From Nocardia carnea NBRC 14403 (lineage in GTDB: Bacteria; Actinomycetota; Actinomycetes; Mycobacteriales; Mycobacteriaceae): a stretch of DNA of 59,652 bases. A program made the translations under genes and the position numbers. Shown here piece after piece: positions 1 to 10,319 of the stretch (position 1 is the stretch's first letter; each line of letters starts with the position of its first letter). The DNA is taken from assembly GCF_000308515.1 (NCBI RefSeq), contig NZ_BAFV01000063.1, positions 1 to 59,652 on the forward strand. The letters run 5' to 3'. The notes under the pieces are model-generated. The model did not search any database. It saw only the letters and a program-made list of their open reading frames with translations, and was not told the origin of the DNA.

Positions 1-3000
1 GTATTCGACGACCGAACCGGCGCGAGCCGATCGGCATCGGTCAGCGGCGCGGCATCGAAACCACTGGTATCGAGAGTGTCCAACGCCAGCACCGGCACAC
101 CTGCGATCTCCACCGGCGTGCCGCTGTCGGCCACACCGCTATCGGAGCCCCCGGTCACCGCCTGTACGTCGGCCGTGGTGGACAGCAGGCACACCGGTTC
201 CGCGGTATCGAGAATGTAACCGATCCGCTCCGCCGGATGCGACGGATCCAACGGCACATACGCACCACCGGCCGCCACCACCGCATACATACCCACAACC
301 AGGTCCACCGACCGGGAAACCAGCAACCCGACCAACGACTCCGGACCCACACCCTGCGCGACCAAATGCCGCGCCAAACGGTTCACCCGAGCCGAGAACT
401 CGCCGTAGGACAGACTTGTCCCCTCGAACGACACCGCCACCCGATCCGGGTGCGCCGCTGCCATCTGCTCGAACCCGTTCAGCAGCAGCTGCTCGGGCAG
501 CACATGCTCGGTCGAGTTCCAGTCGGCCAGCACCTCCATGCGTTCGACCGGCGCCAGGATCTCCAGATCGCCCACCGGGACACCCGGGGTCGTCACCACC
601 GCGTCCAGCAACCGCATGAACCGATCGGCGAACGATGCGGCGGTCTCGGGGTCGAAGAGGTCGCGGGAGAACGACAGTTCACCCTGCATCGGGGAGTTCG
701 TATCCTCGCCCATGCCACGGAAATTGAGCGAAAGGTCGAACTTCTCCAGCCCGATCTCGAAATCGACCGGGGCGACCCGCAGTTCCGGCAGTTCGAAGGT
801 GCGGTCCGGCAGGTTCTCGAACGACAGCGCCACCTGGAAGAACGGGTGCCGGGCCTGGGAGCGGGTGGGGTTGAGGACCTCCACCAACCGTTCGAACGGC
901 ACATCGGCATGCGCGAACGCCTGCAGGTCCGCATTACGGACCGTGGCGAGCAGTTCGGCGAAACTCATCCCGCCCTGGACCTGAGTCCGCAGGACCAGCG
1001 TGTTGACGAACATGCCGACCAGGTTCTCCAGCGCGGCCTCACCACGGCCGGCGACGGGAGTACCGACGGCGATATCGGATTCGCCGGTCAGCCGGGCCAG
1101 CAACGCGGCCAGCACACTGTGCACCACCATGAACGGTGAAGCGTTGTGCCGGCGGCCGAGATCGGCGATCCGGCGCCGCATCTCCGGCTCGATCACGAAG
1201 GAATGGGTGCCGCCCGCATACGACGACACCGCGGGCCTCGGACGGTCGGCGGGCAGGGCCAGTTCGTCCGGCAGTCCGGCCAGTTCCTGTTTCCAGTACC
1301 GGATCTGATCGGAGATCAGCGATTGCGGATCGTCCTCCGAGCCCAGCACTTCCCGCTGCCAGAGCGCGTAATCCGCGTACTGCACCGGAAGATTCACCCA
1401 GGCCGGCGATTCCCAGCTGATACGGGCCGCGTAGGCGACCATCACATCCCGCGCCAGCGGGCCCATCGACCAGCCGTCGGCGGAGATATGGTGCACCACC
1501 ATACCGAGCACGTATTCGGAATCGCTGATTTCGAAAAGCCGCGCATGCAAAGGCACTTCACCGGTGACGTCGAACGCCATCGTCGCCAGATCGATCAGGT
1601 GATCGATCAATTTGTCCTCGCGGATCCGGAACGGGGTCAGGTCCGGAACCACCTGCGCCGCATCCAGAATCACCTGAACCGGTGTCTGCCCGGTTTCGGG
1701 GAACACGGTGCGCAGGGATTCGTGCCGGTCGATCACATCGATGATCGCGACCTGCAGTGCCGCCACATCGAGTTCACCGGACATCCGGATGGCGACCGGG
1801 ATATTGTTGACCGCCGATTCGGTGTCGTAGCGGTTGAGGAACCACATCCGCTGCTGGGCCAGCGACAGCGGGATATCGCCGTCGCGACTGCGGGCGACCA
1901 GCGCCTGCCGCGCACCTTCACCGACATGGGATTCGATCCGCGCCGCGAGCGCCATCACGGTGGACGCTTCGAACAGGGTGCGCACCGGTACCCGGGTGTC
2001 CAGGGCGGCGCCGAGCCGCGCCGCGACCTGGGTCGCGATCAGTGAATTACCGCCGAGTTCGAAGAAATCGTCGTCGAGACCGACCCGGTCGACGCCGAGG
2101 ACCTCGGCGAAAACGTCCGCGACGATCTCCTCGATGGGCGTGACGGGCGTGCGGAACGCCTGGGTCTGGAACTGCGGCACCGGAAGCGCCTTGCGATCCA
2201 GCTTCCCGGCCGGGGTCAGCGGGATCTCGTCCAGCACCATGATCGAGGACGGCACCATGTACGCGGGCAGCCGATCCTGGATATGCGCCGTCACCGCGGG
2301 CACATCGATCGACTCACCCGGCGCGGCAACGACATACGACACCAGTGTCATCGCGCCGGAGACATTCTCGTGGCCGATGGTGACGGCGAAATCGACGGCA
2401 GGGTGTGAGGTCAGCGCGGCATCGATCTCGCCGAGTTCGATACGGAACCCGCGGACCTTCACCTGGAAGTCGTTGCGGCCCACGTATTCGACGGTCAGCG
2501 CGCCGGAGCCGTCGCGCCGCCAGCGTACGACGTCACCGGTCCGGTACAGGCGCTCCCCGTCGCTGCCGAACGGGTCCGCGACGAACCGGCCGGCGGTCAG
2601 CGCGGACCGGGCGTGATAGCCGCGGGCCAGCTGGACACCCCCGAGATACAGTTCGCCGATAACCCCCTCCGGCACCGGGTCCAGCCCGCCGTCCAGCACC
2701 AGCGCCCGCATGCCCCGTACCGGGCCACCGATGGTGACCGGTTCGCCGGGCTGCAGCGGGCCGCTGATATTGGTGGCGATGGTGGCCTCGGTCGGACCGT
2801 AGGCGTTGAACAGCCGGCGCCCCGTGGTGGCCGCCCAGCGGCCCGCGAGATCCGCCGGAATCGCTTCACCACCGGTGATGACGACGCGCACATCGTCCAT
2901 CGCATCGAGATCCAGGGAGGCCAGCACCGACGGGGTGAGGAAGGCGTGCGTCACCCCGGTCGTCTCGATGAGATCGGCCAGTTCCGCGCCGCCGAACATC

Positions 3001-6000
3001 ATCTGCGGCACGATGACCATGGTTCCGGCCGCACCGACGGCCAGGAGCAGTTCCAGCACCGAGGCGTCGAACGACGGGGAGGCGAAGGCCAGCGCGCGGG
3101 TGGACGTATCCAGCCCGAACCGCTGCACCTGCTCGGCCGCGAAGTTACGCAGGCCGAGGTGGGTGACCGCGACCCCCTTCGGCAGACCGGTCGAACCGGA
3201 GGTGTAGATCATGTACGCCGTATTCGCGGTGCGCAGCGGCGCCCGCCGATCGGCATCGGTGATCGCATCGGCCGAACTCGCCATGACCTCCGCGGCGAGT
3301 TCGGGATCGTCGAGACTGATCCAGCCGCCGGACAGTTCCGGCAGTTCCGGCAGCTCGTAATCCTCGGTGAGCCCGAAGGCGGCGCCCGAATCGGTGACCA
3401 TGTGGATGATGCGGTCGGCCGGGTAGGCCGGGTCCACCGGGACCAGCACCGCACCGGATTTGACGATCGCCCACAGCGCCAGCTGATACCGCCACGAGCG
3501 GCCCAGCGCCAACGCGACCGAGACCTCCGGCCCGGCCCCGCGCTCGATGAGCACCCGTGCCAGCTGGTTCGAGGCGGAATCCAGCTCGGCGTAGGTATAG
3601 GACTCGTCATCGGCGACGACCGCGATACCGTCGGGATTGGTGACCGCCGCGGCCGCCAGCAGACCGGCCAGGGTATCCGGCTGTTCGGCCGGTCCACCGG
3701 CGCAGGCGGTGAGTTCGGCACGCTCGGCGGGATGCAGTAGTTCGATGGCGCCGACCCGGGTGTGCGGATCGTCGACGATCACGTCGAGCAAGCGCTGCCA
3801 GCGGGTGACGAACGAGCGGACCGTGGACTCGTCGAACAGGTCGGTGGCGTAGGAGAGGACCAGGTCCATACCTGCCGGTTCACCACGGCTGCCGCGTTTT
3901 TCGGTGATGGTCCAGACGAGGTCGAATTTGGCGATCGCGAGTTCGATTTCCGCGGCGCTGATCGACAGCCCGGGGATCTCCAGATCGGCGTGCGAGATCT
4001 CCTGGAACGACAGCATCACCTGCACCAGCGGCTGCCGGGCCTGCGAGCGGGCCGGGTTCAGCACCTCGACCAGCCGCTCGAACGGGACATCGGCATGCGC
4101 GAAGGCGGCGAGATCGGCTTCGCGGGTGCTGTCGAGGAATTCGGTGAACGGACGGGTGCCGTCCACGTCCGAACGCAACACCAGGGTGTTGACGAACATA
4201 CCGATCAGATCGTCGAGCGCCTGCTCGCCGCGGCCGGCCACCGGCGTACCGACGGCGATATCACCGGTTCCGGAGAGCCGCGACAGCAGTACCGCCAGCG
4301 CGGCGTGCAGCACCATGAACAACGTCGAGCCGTTGCCGCGGGCCAGATCCGAGAGGCGTTCGTGCAGTTCGGCATCGATGGCGAAATGGTGCTGCGCACC
4401 ACGGAAACCCTGCACCGCCGGGCGCGGCCGATCGATCGGCAGATCCAGCTGATCGGGCAGCCCCGCCAGCGTTTCCCGCCAGAAGGCGATCTGCCGGGCC
4501 GCCATGGATTCCGGATCGTCCTCGCGCCCCAGCAGTTCCCGCTGCCAGACGCTGTAATCCCGGTACTGCACCGGCAGCGGCGCCCAGGACGGCTCCACGC
4601 CGGTCGCGCGCGCCACATAGGCCGCGGCGACATCGCGGGACAGCGGGCCGAAGGAGAACCCGTCGGCCGAAATATGGTGCACCACAATGGCGACCGCATG
4701 CTCCGGGGTGCCGTTGGACCGGGCGCCGGCCACCTCGTAGACCCGTACCCGGATGGGCAGTTCCCGGGTCACGTCGAAACCGGTGGCAGCGAATTCGGCC
4801 AGCGCGTCGGGCAGCCGGTCGGCATCGATCCGCTCCACCCGGAGCCCCAGGTCGATATCGTCCATCGGCAGGACCAGCTGATAACCGCCGTCCCCGGATT
4901 CCGGGAAAATGGTCCGCAGCGACTGCTGGCGTTCGATCACATCGTCGAGAGCGGCGGTGAGCGCCGCGACATCGGCATGACCGCGCAGCCGGATCACGAA
5001 CGGCAGGTTGTAGGTGGGCGCGGCGGGGTCGAACTGGTTGATGAACCACATCCGCTGCTGCGCCGGCGACAGCGGCACCCGATCGGGCAGCGACCGGGCC
5101 ACCAGCGGAGGCCGGGACTCACGGGATTCGCCCGCGGTGGCGATCTCGATACGGCCCGCCAGAGCGGCCACGGTGGGGGTTTCGAACAGCGCCCGCACCC
5201 CGATGCGGACCCCGAACGCGGCGCTGATCCGCGCGACGACCTGGGTCGCGACCAGCGAGTTACCGCCGAGATCGAAGAAGCTGTCGTCGACACCGACCAC
5301 CTGCTGGCCCAGGATATCGGCGAAGATCCCGGCCACGACATGTTCGGCCTGCGTGCGCGGGGCGCGGAAACCGGCCACATCGGCGCTGAACACCGGTTCG
5401 GGTAGCGCCTTGCGATCCAATTTTCCGCTGGTGTTGAGCGGAAGCGCGTCCAGCACCAGGATCGCGGCCGGGACCATATAGGACGGCAGCTTCTCGCCGA
5501 GGAACCGGCCGAGTTCGACCGGTTCGACGGTATGCCCGGGTGCGGGTACGACATAGGCGGCCAACTGCTGGCCGGTGGCGGTATCGACCACCAGCACCAC
5601 GGCCTGACTCACCGCCGGATGGGCGAGCAGATCGGTTTCGATCTCGCCCAGTTCGATGCGCTGACCGCGGAACTTCACCTGGAAGTCGGTCCGGCCGAGG
5701 TATTCGAGCACCCCGTCGGCACGCCAGCGCACCAGGTCGCCGGTGCGGTACATCCGGTCTCCCGGTGCACCCAGCGGGTCGGCGACGAAACGGTCGGCAC
5801 TCAGATCCGGGCGGCCCAGATAGCCGCGGGCCAGCTGCCGGCCCGACAGATACAGCTCACCCGGTGCGCCGACGGCCGCCGGCCGCAGGCGGGCGTCGAG
5901 CACCTGGACCCCGACATTCCACTCCGGCACACCGATCGGCACCGAGACGGTATCGGCGGTGGTGGCCTCCCAGTAGGTCACCGACACCGCGGCCTCGGTG

Positions 6001-8300
6001 GGTCCGTACAGGTTGTGCAGGCCGGCACCGGAGATCGCCTTCATCGCCGCGACCGTTTCCGGTGGCAGCGCCTCGCCGATCACGAACACCGCGCGCAGCC
6101 AAGCGATCTGCTCGGGGTCGGCGTAGGAGGCGAACACCGTCAGCATGGACGGGACGAAATCGGTGATGGTCACCCCGTGCCGGGCAATGGTTTCGGCGAC
6201 GTAGGCCGGATCGCGGTGGCCGTCCGGAGTTGCGACGATCAGGGTGGCGCCCGACATCAGCGGCAGGAAATAACCCCACAGCGAGACGTCGAAGGTGGTG
6301 GCGGTCTTCTGCAGGTAGACGTCGTCCGCGGTGAAACCGTAGGTGTCCAGCATCCACAGCTGCTGGTTGACGATGGCGTGATGGCTCACCGCCACACCCT
6401 TGGGGCGGCCGGTGGAACCCGATGTGTAGATGACGTATGCGGTGTTGTCCGGGCGCAGCGGGGAGAGCCTGTCGGCATCGGTGATCGGCTCGTCGGAGAA
6501 CCCGGCGGTATCCAGGGTGTCGACGGTCCGGGACCGCACCGATTCGGGCAGGTCCGGCTGATCCGCGGTAACCGTCAGCACGCAGACCGGCGCCGCGCTC
6601 TCCAGGATGTAGGCCGTGCGCTCGGCCGGATGGTCAGGGTCGATCGGGACATAGGCGCCGCCGGCACGCAGGACTGCGTGCATCGCCACGACCAGTTCGA
6701 CCGATCGGCGCATCCCGAGGGCGACCAGCGATTCCGGGCCCACACCGTCGGCGATCAGATACCGGGCCAGCCGGTTGACCCGCGCGCCGAATTCGGCGTA
6801 GGTCAGACCTGTCCCCTCGAAGTCGACCGCGAGGTTGTCCGGGGTACGCGTGATCTGGGCATCCAGCAGCGCGGGCAGCGTGGTGTCCGGTACCTCGTGC
6901 GCCGCATCGTTCCAGGTCTCCACGGTCGCGGTGCGTTCGGCGGCGGTGGTGATCGCGAGCTGCCACACCGGTTCGTCGGCCTCGGCGGCCAGGAATCCTT
7001 CGAAAAATTCGAGGAACCGGGTGTGATGCCGGCCGGCCTCTTCCTCGGTGTAGAGGTTGGGGTTGGTTTCGAAGTCGATATGGCTGCGGGTGCCGCCGAT
7101 CGACTGATAGAAGTTGACGCCCAGATCCTCGATACTGCCGGTGGACAGCACATGCAGGCTGCCGACGCTGTCACCGAGGCGCAATTCGTCCTGGAACAGC
7201 ATGATGTTGACCCACGGCCCGAAGAATTCCGTGGTCACCACGCCACCGCCGGCGGAATCGCGGCGGATGTCCTCGTGCCGGTAGCGCTGATGCCGCAACG
7301 CCCCGGATACCTCGAGCTGTACCTGGCGGCGCAGATCGGCGATCGTGGTCTCGGCGCCGACGTGCAGCCGCAGCGGGACGATATTCGACGAGACGCCGCC
7401 GGAGCGGCGCATGAGCGCGGTGGTGCGCGCGGTGACCGGCAGGCTGAGAATGACGTCCTCGGCGCTGTTCCATTGCGCGAGGTAGGCCGCGAACGCGGCG
7501 ATCAGCTCCTGGGCGGGCGAGGATTCGTAGCGGCGCACCGCGTCGTCGAGCGCGGCGTTCTGGTCGTCGGTGAGCGGCCCCTGGACCACACCGTTGCGGG
7601 CGGCCGGGGCAGCCGAACGCCCGGCCAGGCTGGTGCCCTCCTCGAGCCCCGCGACCCGTTCGGCCCAGTACTCCTTGTCCGTGCGGAAGCGGTTGCTCTC
7701 GCGGTAGGTGAGCTCCTGGTCGTACAGGGTGCGCAGCTGCGCGGCCTTGGACGGCGCGGGTTCCACACCCGCCCGGTAGGCCGTGTACAGCTCGGCGATC
7801 CGGTTCATCATGTTCATGGCGCCGTAGCCGTCGATCACGATGTGGTGTGCGCGCACATACCAGTACCAGTGATCTTCGCCCAGATGCAGGGCTGCGGCAC
7901 GGATCAGGCGGTCGGTGGTCAGATCCAGCGGGCGGCCGTACTCGTCGCGCATCCAATCCCGGGCGGCGGCGACCGGATCGCCTGCGGTACGCAGGTCCAC
8001 ATAGCGGACCTCGTCCTCGAGGCTGTGATCGACGAACTGCAGCGGTTCCCCGTCGCGTTCGACGATGCGCAGCAGGCCCGAACCCAGTTCGTGGGAGGCG
8101 TCCAAACTGGCCCGGGTCAGGGTGTCGACATCGAGCTCACCGCGCAATTCGACGTACTGGGCGATATTGACCGGCACCTGTGGGTCGACATGCTGCGCGT
8201 ACCAGATACCCAGCTGTGCAGGCGACAGGGGGAACAGATCCCCGTCGGCGGTTGCCGAACCACTGTTCGTACCGTTCCCGCCGTTGTCCAGCCGGTCCAA
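1..8300 (-). CDS. Nonribosomal peptide synthetase, C-A-T-C-A-T-C-A(partial)
   Basis: Multimodular peptide synthetase cut by the left edge, with 2766 codons visible in one unbroken frame. C1 starts near residue 20, with HHIVIDG near 151. A1 has YTSGSTGRPKG near 620 and T1 has LGGNSL near 1008. C2 has HHISADG near 1207, A2 has YTSGSTGLPKG near 1700 and T2 has LGGNSL near 2075. C3 starts near 2143 with HHISADGW near 2268. A3 starts near 2580 and is truncated. No epimerase, methyltransferase or thioesterase is seen. C1 resembles the EntF/DhbF type, while C2 and C3 look like ordinary elongation (LCL) domains. An in-frame TGA lies just upstream and there is no ATG or GTG before C1, so the start is probably the TTG at 8300, preceded by GCGAGG. 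By hand alignment to GrsA the pocket residues are roughly D-V-W-D-F-I-L-V-S for A1 and D-A-L-F-I-G-A-I-A for A2. No substrate is assigned and the product is unknown. Confidence 0.95.
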   Translation of the reverse strand, partial: MDRLDNGGNGTNSGSATADGDLFPLSPAQLGIWYAQHVDPQVPVNIAQYVELRGELDVDTLTRASLDASHELGSGLLRIVERDGEPLQFVDHSLEDEVRYVDLRTAGDPVAAARDWMRDEYGRPLDLTTDRLIRAAALHLGEDHWYWYVRAHHIVIDGYGAMNMMNRIAELYTAYRAGVEPAPSKAAQLRTLYDQELTYRESNRFRTDKEYWAERVAGLEEGTSLAGRSAAPAARNGVVQGPLTDDQNAALDDAVRRYESSPAQELIAAFAAYLAQWNSAEDVILSLPVTARTTALMRRSGGVSSNIVPLRLHVGAETTIADLRRQVQLEVSGALRHQRYRHEDIRRDSAGGGVVTTEFFGPWVNIMLFQDELRLGDSVGSLHVLSTGSIEDLGVNFYQSIGGTRSHIDFETNPNLYTEEEAGRHHTRFLEFFEGFLAAEADEPVWQLAITTAAERTATVETWNDAAHEVPDTTLPALLDAQITRTPDNLAVDFEGTGLTYAEFGARVNRLARYLIADGVGPESLVALGMRRSVELVVAMHAVLRAGGAYVPIDPDHPAERTAYILESAAPVCVLTVTADQPDLPESVRSRTVDTLDTAGFSDEPITDADRLSPLRPDNTAYVIYTSGSTGRPKGVAVSHHAIVNQQLWMLDTYGFTADDVYLQKTATTFDVSLWGYFLPLMSGATLIVATPDGHRDPAYVAETIARHGVTITDFVPSMLTVFASYADPEQIAWLRAVFVIGEALPPETVAAMKAISGAGLHNLYGPTEAAVSVTYWEATTADTVSVPIGVPEWNVGVQVLDARLRPAAVGAPGELYLSGRQLARGYLGRPDLSADRFVADPLGAPGDRMYRTGDLVRWRADGVLEYLGRTDFQVKFRGQRIELGEIETDLLAHPAVSQAVVLVVDTATGQQLAAYVVPAPGHTVEPVELGRFLGEKLPSYMVPAAILVLDALPLNTSGKLDRKALPEPVFSADVAGFRAPRTQAEHVVAGIFADILGQQVVGVDDSFFDLGGNSLVATQVVARISAAFGVRIGVRALFETPTVAALAGRIEIATAGESRESRPPLVARSLPDRVPLSPAQQRMWFINQFDPAAPTYNLPFVIRLRGHADVAALTAALDDVIERQQSLRTIFPESGDGGYQLVLPMDDIDLGLRVERIDADRLPDALAEFAATGFDVTRELPIRVRVYEVAGARSNGTPEHAVAIVVHHISADGFSFGPLSRDVAAAYVARATGVEPSWAPLPVQYRDYSVWQRELLGREDDPESMAARQIAFWRETLAGLPDQLDLPIDRPRPAVQGFRGAQHHFAIDAELHERLSDLARGNGSTLFMVLHAALAVLLSRLSGTGDIAVGTPVAGRGEQALDDLIGMFVNTLVLRSDVDGTRPFTEFLDSTREADLAAFAHADVPFERLVEVLNPARSQARQPLVQVMLSFQEISHADLEIPGLSISAAEIELAIAKFDLVWTITEKRGSRGEPAGMDLVLSYATDLFDESTVRSFVTRWQRLLDVIVDDPHTRVGAIELLHPAERAELTACAGGPAEQPDTLAGLLAAAAVTNPDGIAVVADDESYTYAELDSASNQLARVLIERGAGPEVSVALALGRSWRYQLALWAIVKSGAVLVPVDPAYPADRIIHMVTDSGAAFGLTEDYELPELPELSGGWISLDDPELAAEVMASSADAITDADRRAPLRTANTAYMIYTSGSTGLPKGVAVTHLGLRNFAAEQVQRFGLDTSTRALAFASPSFDASVLELLLAVGAAGTMVIVPQMMFGGAELADLIETTGVTHAFLTPSVLASLDLDAMDDVRVVITGGEAIPADLAGRWAATTGRRLFNAYGPTEATIATNISGPLQPGEPVTIGGPVRGMRALVLDGGLDPVPEGVIGELYLGGVQLARGYHARSALTAGRFVADPFGSDGERLYRTGDVVRWRRDGSGALTVEYVGRNDFQVKVRGFRIELGEIDAALTSHPAVDFAVTIGHENVSGAMTLVSYVVAAPGESIDVPAVTAHIQDRLPAYMVPSSIMVLDEIPLTPAGKLDRKALPVPQFQTQAFRTPVTPIEEIVADVFAEVLGVDRVGLDDDFFELGGNSLIATQVAARLGAALDTRVPVRTLFEASTVMALAARIESHVGEGARQALVARSRDGDIPLSLAQQRMWFLNRYDTESAVNNIPVAIRMSGELDVAALQVAIIDVIDRHESLRTVFPETGQTPVQVILDAAQVVPDLTPFRIREDKLIDHLIDLATMAFDVTGEVPLHARLFEISDSEYVLGMVVHHISADGWSMGPLARDVMVAYAARISWESPAWVNLPVQYADYALWQREVLGSEDDPQSLISDQIRYWKQELAGLPDELALPADRPRPAVSSYAGGTHSFVIEPEMRRRIADLGRRHNASPFMVVHSVLAALLARLTGESDIAVGTPVAGRGEAALENLVGMFVNTLVLRTQVQGGMSFAELLATVRNADLQAFAHADVPFERLVEVLNPTRSQARHPFFQVALSFENLPDRTFELPELRVAPVDFEIGLEKFDLSLNFRGMGEDTNSPMQGELSFSRDLFDPETAASFADRFMRLLDAVVTTPGVPVGDLEILAPVERMEVLADWNSTEHVLPEQLLLNGFEQMAAAHPDRVAVSFEGTSLSYGEFSARVNRLARHLVAQGVGPESLVGLLVSRSVDLVVGMYAVVAAGGAYVPLDPSHPAERIGYILDTAEPVCLLSTTADVQAVTGGSDSGVADSGTPVEIAGVPVLALDTLDTSGFDAAPLTDADRLAPVRSSN

Positions 8301-8671
8301 CCGTAACCTCGCTTCCGGAACGCACGCGTGCGCTTCCCGTCACCACCTGGTCGCGACGCGCACCGCCCGTAGCGCGATGTCCGCTGTTCCAGGTCCACTT
8401 CTTGTTCGATCAGGCAGAAATGTCCATCGGAAGTATCCGTTTATCGGGCCGAGGACGTTACATCGGACGCCGGGTACCACCGGGCACCTCCGGTGCCGTG
8501 GGACACCGTGTACCCGCACCCGCGCGCCGACTCCTGACCACCGATCCAATCTACCGTCGTACCGGCGCCACACCAACCGCGTTACGCAGGTGCAGGCCGG
8601 GGCCCGCGCGGTGGCTGCCGGGGTGTCCGGGCAGGTCCCGCAGTGGGCTCTCGTCCCGGTCTCGTCCGGGC
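8301..8671. other. Intergenic region between cobM and the NRPS gene
   Basis: About 370 bp with no convincing gene. It must hold the NRPS promoter and leader. A GC-rich nested inverted repeat lies around 8470-8515 (GGGTAC...GTACCC arms enclosing GGCACC-TCC-GGTGCC). I saw no B12 riboswitch or terminator T-tract. Confidence 0.5.
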
Positions 8672-9430
8672 CTATCCGGTGAGGTGGGCACGGTCACGTG
8701 CCGGGTCGTAAAGGTGGGATTGCACACAGGCCGCACCCGGGGCCAGCGCCCGGCCGACCAAGATCACCGCCGCCTGTCGCAGCCCGGCCGTCTCGACCTG
8801 ATCGGCGATATCGGCCAGGGTGCCGCGCAGGACCATCTGCTCCGGCTGGCTGGCCCGGTACACCACCGCGACCGGACAGCCGGCCCCGTAGTACTCGGCC
8901 AGCTCCACCGCCAGCTCCCGGGTACGGGTGACAGCCAGATGCAGGGCCAGCGTGGCACCGGTCCGGGCGAAACCGGACAGCGCCTCGGAATCCGGCATCG
9001 CCGTCGAACGGGCCTGCATCCGGGTCAGCACCACCGACTGCACGACCTCGGGAACCGTCAACTCCGTACCCAGCAACGCGGCCGCGGCCGCATACGCGGG
9101 CACTCCCGGGGTGATATCCCACGGCACACCCGCGGCGTCGAGCCGGCGCGTCTGCTCGGTGAGGGCGGAATAAAGAGAGGTATCGCCGGAGCACAGCCGG
9201 GCCACATCCCGCCCGGCCGCGGTCGCCCGCACCAGATGTCCGGTGATCTCGTCGAGGTCCAGCCGCTGGGTATCGATCAGCTCGGTCCCCGGGGCACAGT
9301 GCGCGATCACCTCGGGGTCCAGGTAGGTCCCCGGGTACAGGCATACCGGGCACCGCCGCAGCAGCTCCACCGCACGCACGGTCAGCAGATCGGCGGCGCC
9401 GGGCCCCGCCCCGATGAAGTGCACGGTCAT
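8672..9430 (-). CDS. cobM: Precorrin-4 C11-methyltransferase CobM
   Basis: SAM-dependent tetrapyrrole methylase of the aerobic cobalamin pathway, acting on precorrin-4 at C11. The 252-residue product has the normal length for CobM. It starts MTVHFIGAGPGAADLL, the glycine-rich first SAM loop, followed by RLCSGDTSLYSAL and TPGVPAYAAAAA, the other family motifs. The frame extends upstream to 9553, but the extension is Arg/Gly/Pro-rich noise, so the ATG at 9430 is chosen. It stands alone here without other cob genes. It is transcribed in the same direction as the NRPS gene 370 bp downstream, and nothing links the two functionally. Confidence 0.93.
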   Translation of the reverse strand: MTVHFIGAGPGAADLLTVRAVELLRRCPVCLYPGTYLDPEVIAHCAPGTELIDTQRLDLDEITGHLVRATAAGRDVARLCSGDTSLYSALTEQTRRLDAAGVPWDITPGVPAYAAAAALLGTELTVPEVVQSVVLTRMQARSTAMPDSEALSGFARTGATLALHLAVTRTRELAVELAEYYGAGCPVAVVYRASQPEQMVLRGTLADIADQVETAGLRQAAVILVGRALAPGAACVQSHLYDPARDRAHLTG

Positions 9431-9750
9431 GGGACGAGCATAGGTCCGGCGCCCTCTTCCCCCGAGCCCCCGCCCACGCACGCCCGACATCCGGGCCCCC
9501 GGCCAGGACTCTTTCGACGCCGCGTCCGGTCCGGCGCCGGATCCGGCCGCCACGTCCCGAGAGATCCCCGAAAAGGCGAACGGCCCTATCCGGCAGACGA
9601 CACGGACGGAGTACGTATGGTGGCGGCCGGGGCACCGCCGAAACGGTTCACCGCATCCGCGCGGCGCACGTCCGGGATCTCCGGCGCACCGCCGCGATCA
9701 GGGGCTGCGCCATGATCACCGGCGACGGCCTCGGGCGGACGACGCCCGGC
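9431..9750. other. Intergenic region between the PPOX gene and cobM
   Basis: 320 bp between two minus-strand genes. No gene, strong hairpin with a T-tract or clear promoter was recognised. It presumably carries the cobM promoter. Confidence 0.4.
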
Positions 9751-10176
9751 TCAGCCGACGGCGTCGAAGAAGGCGATGACCTTTGCCGGCTGTACCCGCA
9801 CCAGGAGTTCACCGGGTACACCGTTGCGGCGGCCGAACTCGTCGGCGCGGGCCGTACCCATATAACGGCCACCGATCGCGGTCGCCGTCCGCAGCAGTTC
9901 GGCCGGGTCCTCGGACAAGGTGACCGTGCCCTGGATCTGCACCGCCGCATAGGGCGGCTCCTCGAGATCCACCACCAGCGCGACCCGCGGGTCGCGCTGC
10001 AACGCCTTTCCCTTCGCGGTGTTCTTTCCGGTGTTGAACACGATTTCGTCCCCGTCGAGCAGGAACCAGACCGGGGTCACCACCGGACGCCCGTCACCGG
10101 CGGTGAACGCCACTTTGGCGGTACGGGTTCCGTAGCTGAGGAATTCGCGCACCTTGGGATCGGAAAGCGAGGCCAT
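9751..10176 (-). CDS. PPOX-class, probably F420-dependent oxidoreductase
   Basis: Small split-barrel flavin/deazaflavin oxidoreductase of the pyridoxamine-5'-phosphate oxidase superfamily, 141 residues. The order TAKVAFTAGDGRPVVTPVWFLLDG, then NTGKNTAKGKALQRDPRVALVVDLEEPPY, then GRYMG is typical of the actinobacterial Rv1155-like F420-binding group. Substrate not predictable. The start is the ATG at 10176 (MASLSDPKV); a longer in-frame extension to 11112 is Arg-rich antisense noise. The gene is divergent from the DoxX-like gene at 10320, with a 143-bp gap. Confidence 0.88.
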   Translation of the reverse strand: MASLSDPKVREFLSYGTRTAKVAFTAGDGRPVVTPVWFLLDGDEIVFNTGKNTAKGKALQRDPRVALVVDLEEPPYAAVQIQGTVTLSEDPAELLRTATAIGGRYMGTARADEFGRRNGVPGELLVRVQPAKVIAFFDAVG

Positions 10177-10319
10177 ACGGATCAGCCTAGGGCGCCGCGA
10201 GCGCTGCCCGGACATATCTCGCGGCGCGGCGAGCCGCCATGACCATGTCACACCCGGGTGGCCCGCGTCGTCGACCGGATACCCGCCGGGATACGCCGGC
10301 CGCAGAGAGTTGGTGCGAG

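Noticed and set aside
5532..8306. Long plus-strand open frame (924 codons) opposite the NRPS
   Set aside because: It is the antisense shadow of GC3-biased codons. The minus strand encodes clear C, A and T domain motifs in the same interval, while this frame is His/Arg/Gly-rich without any domain.
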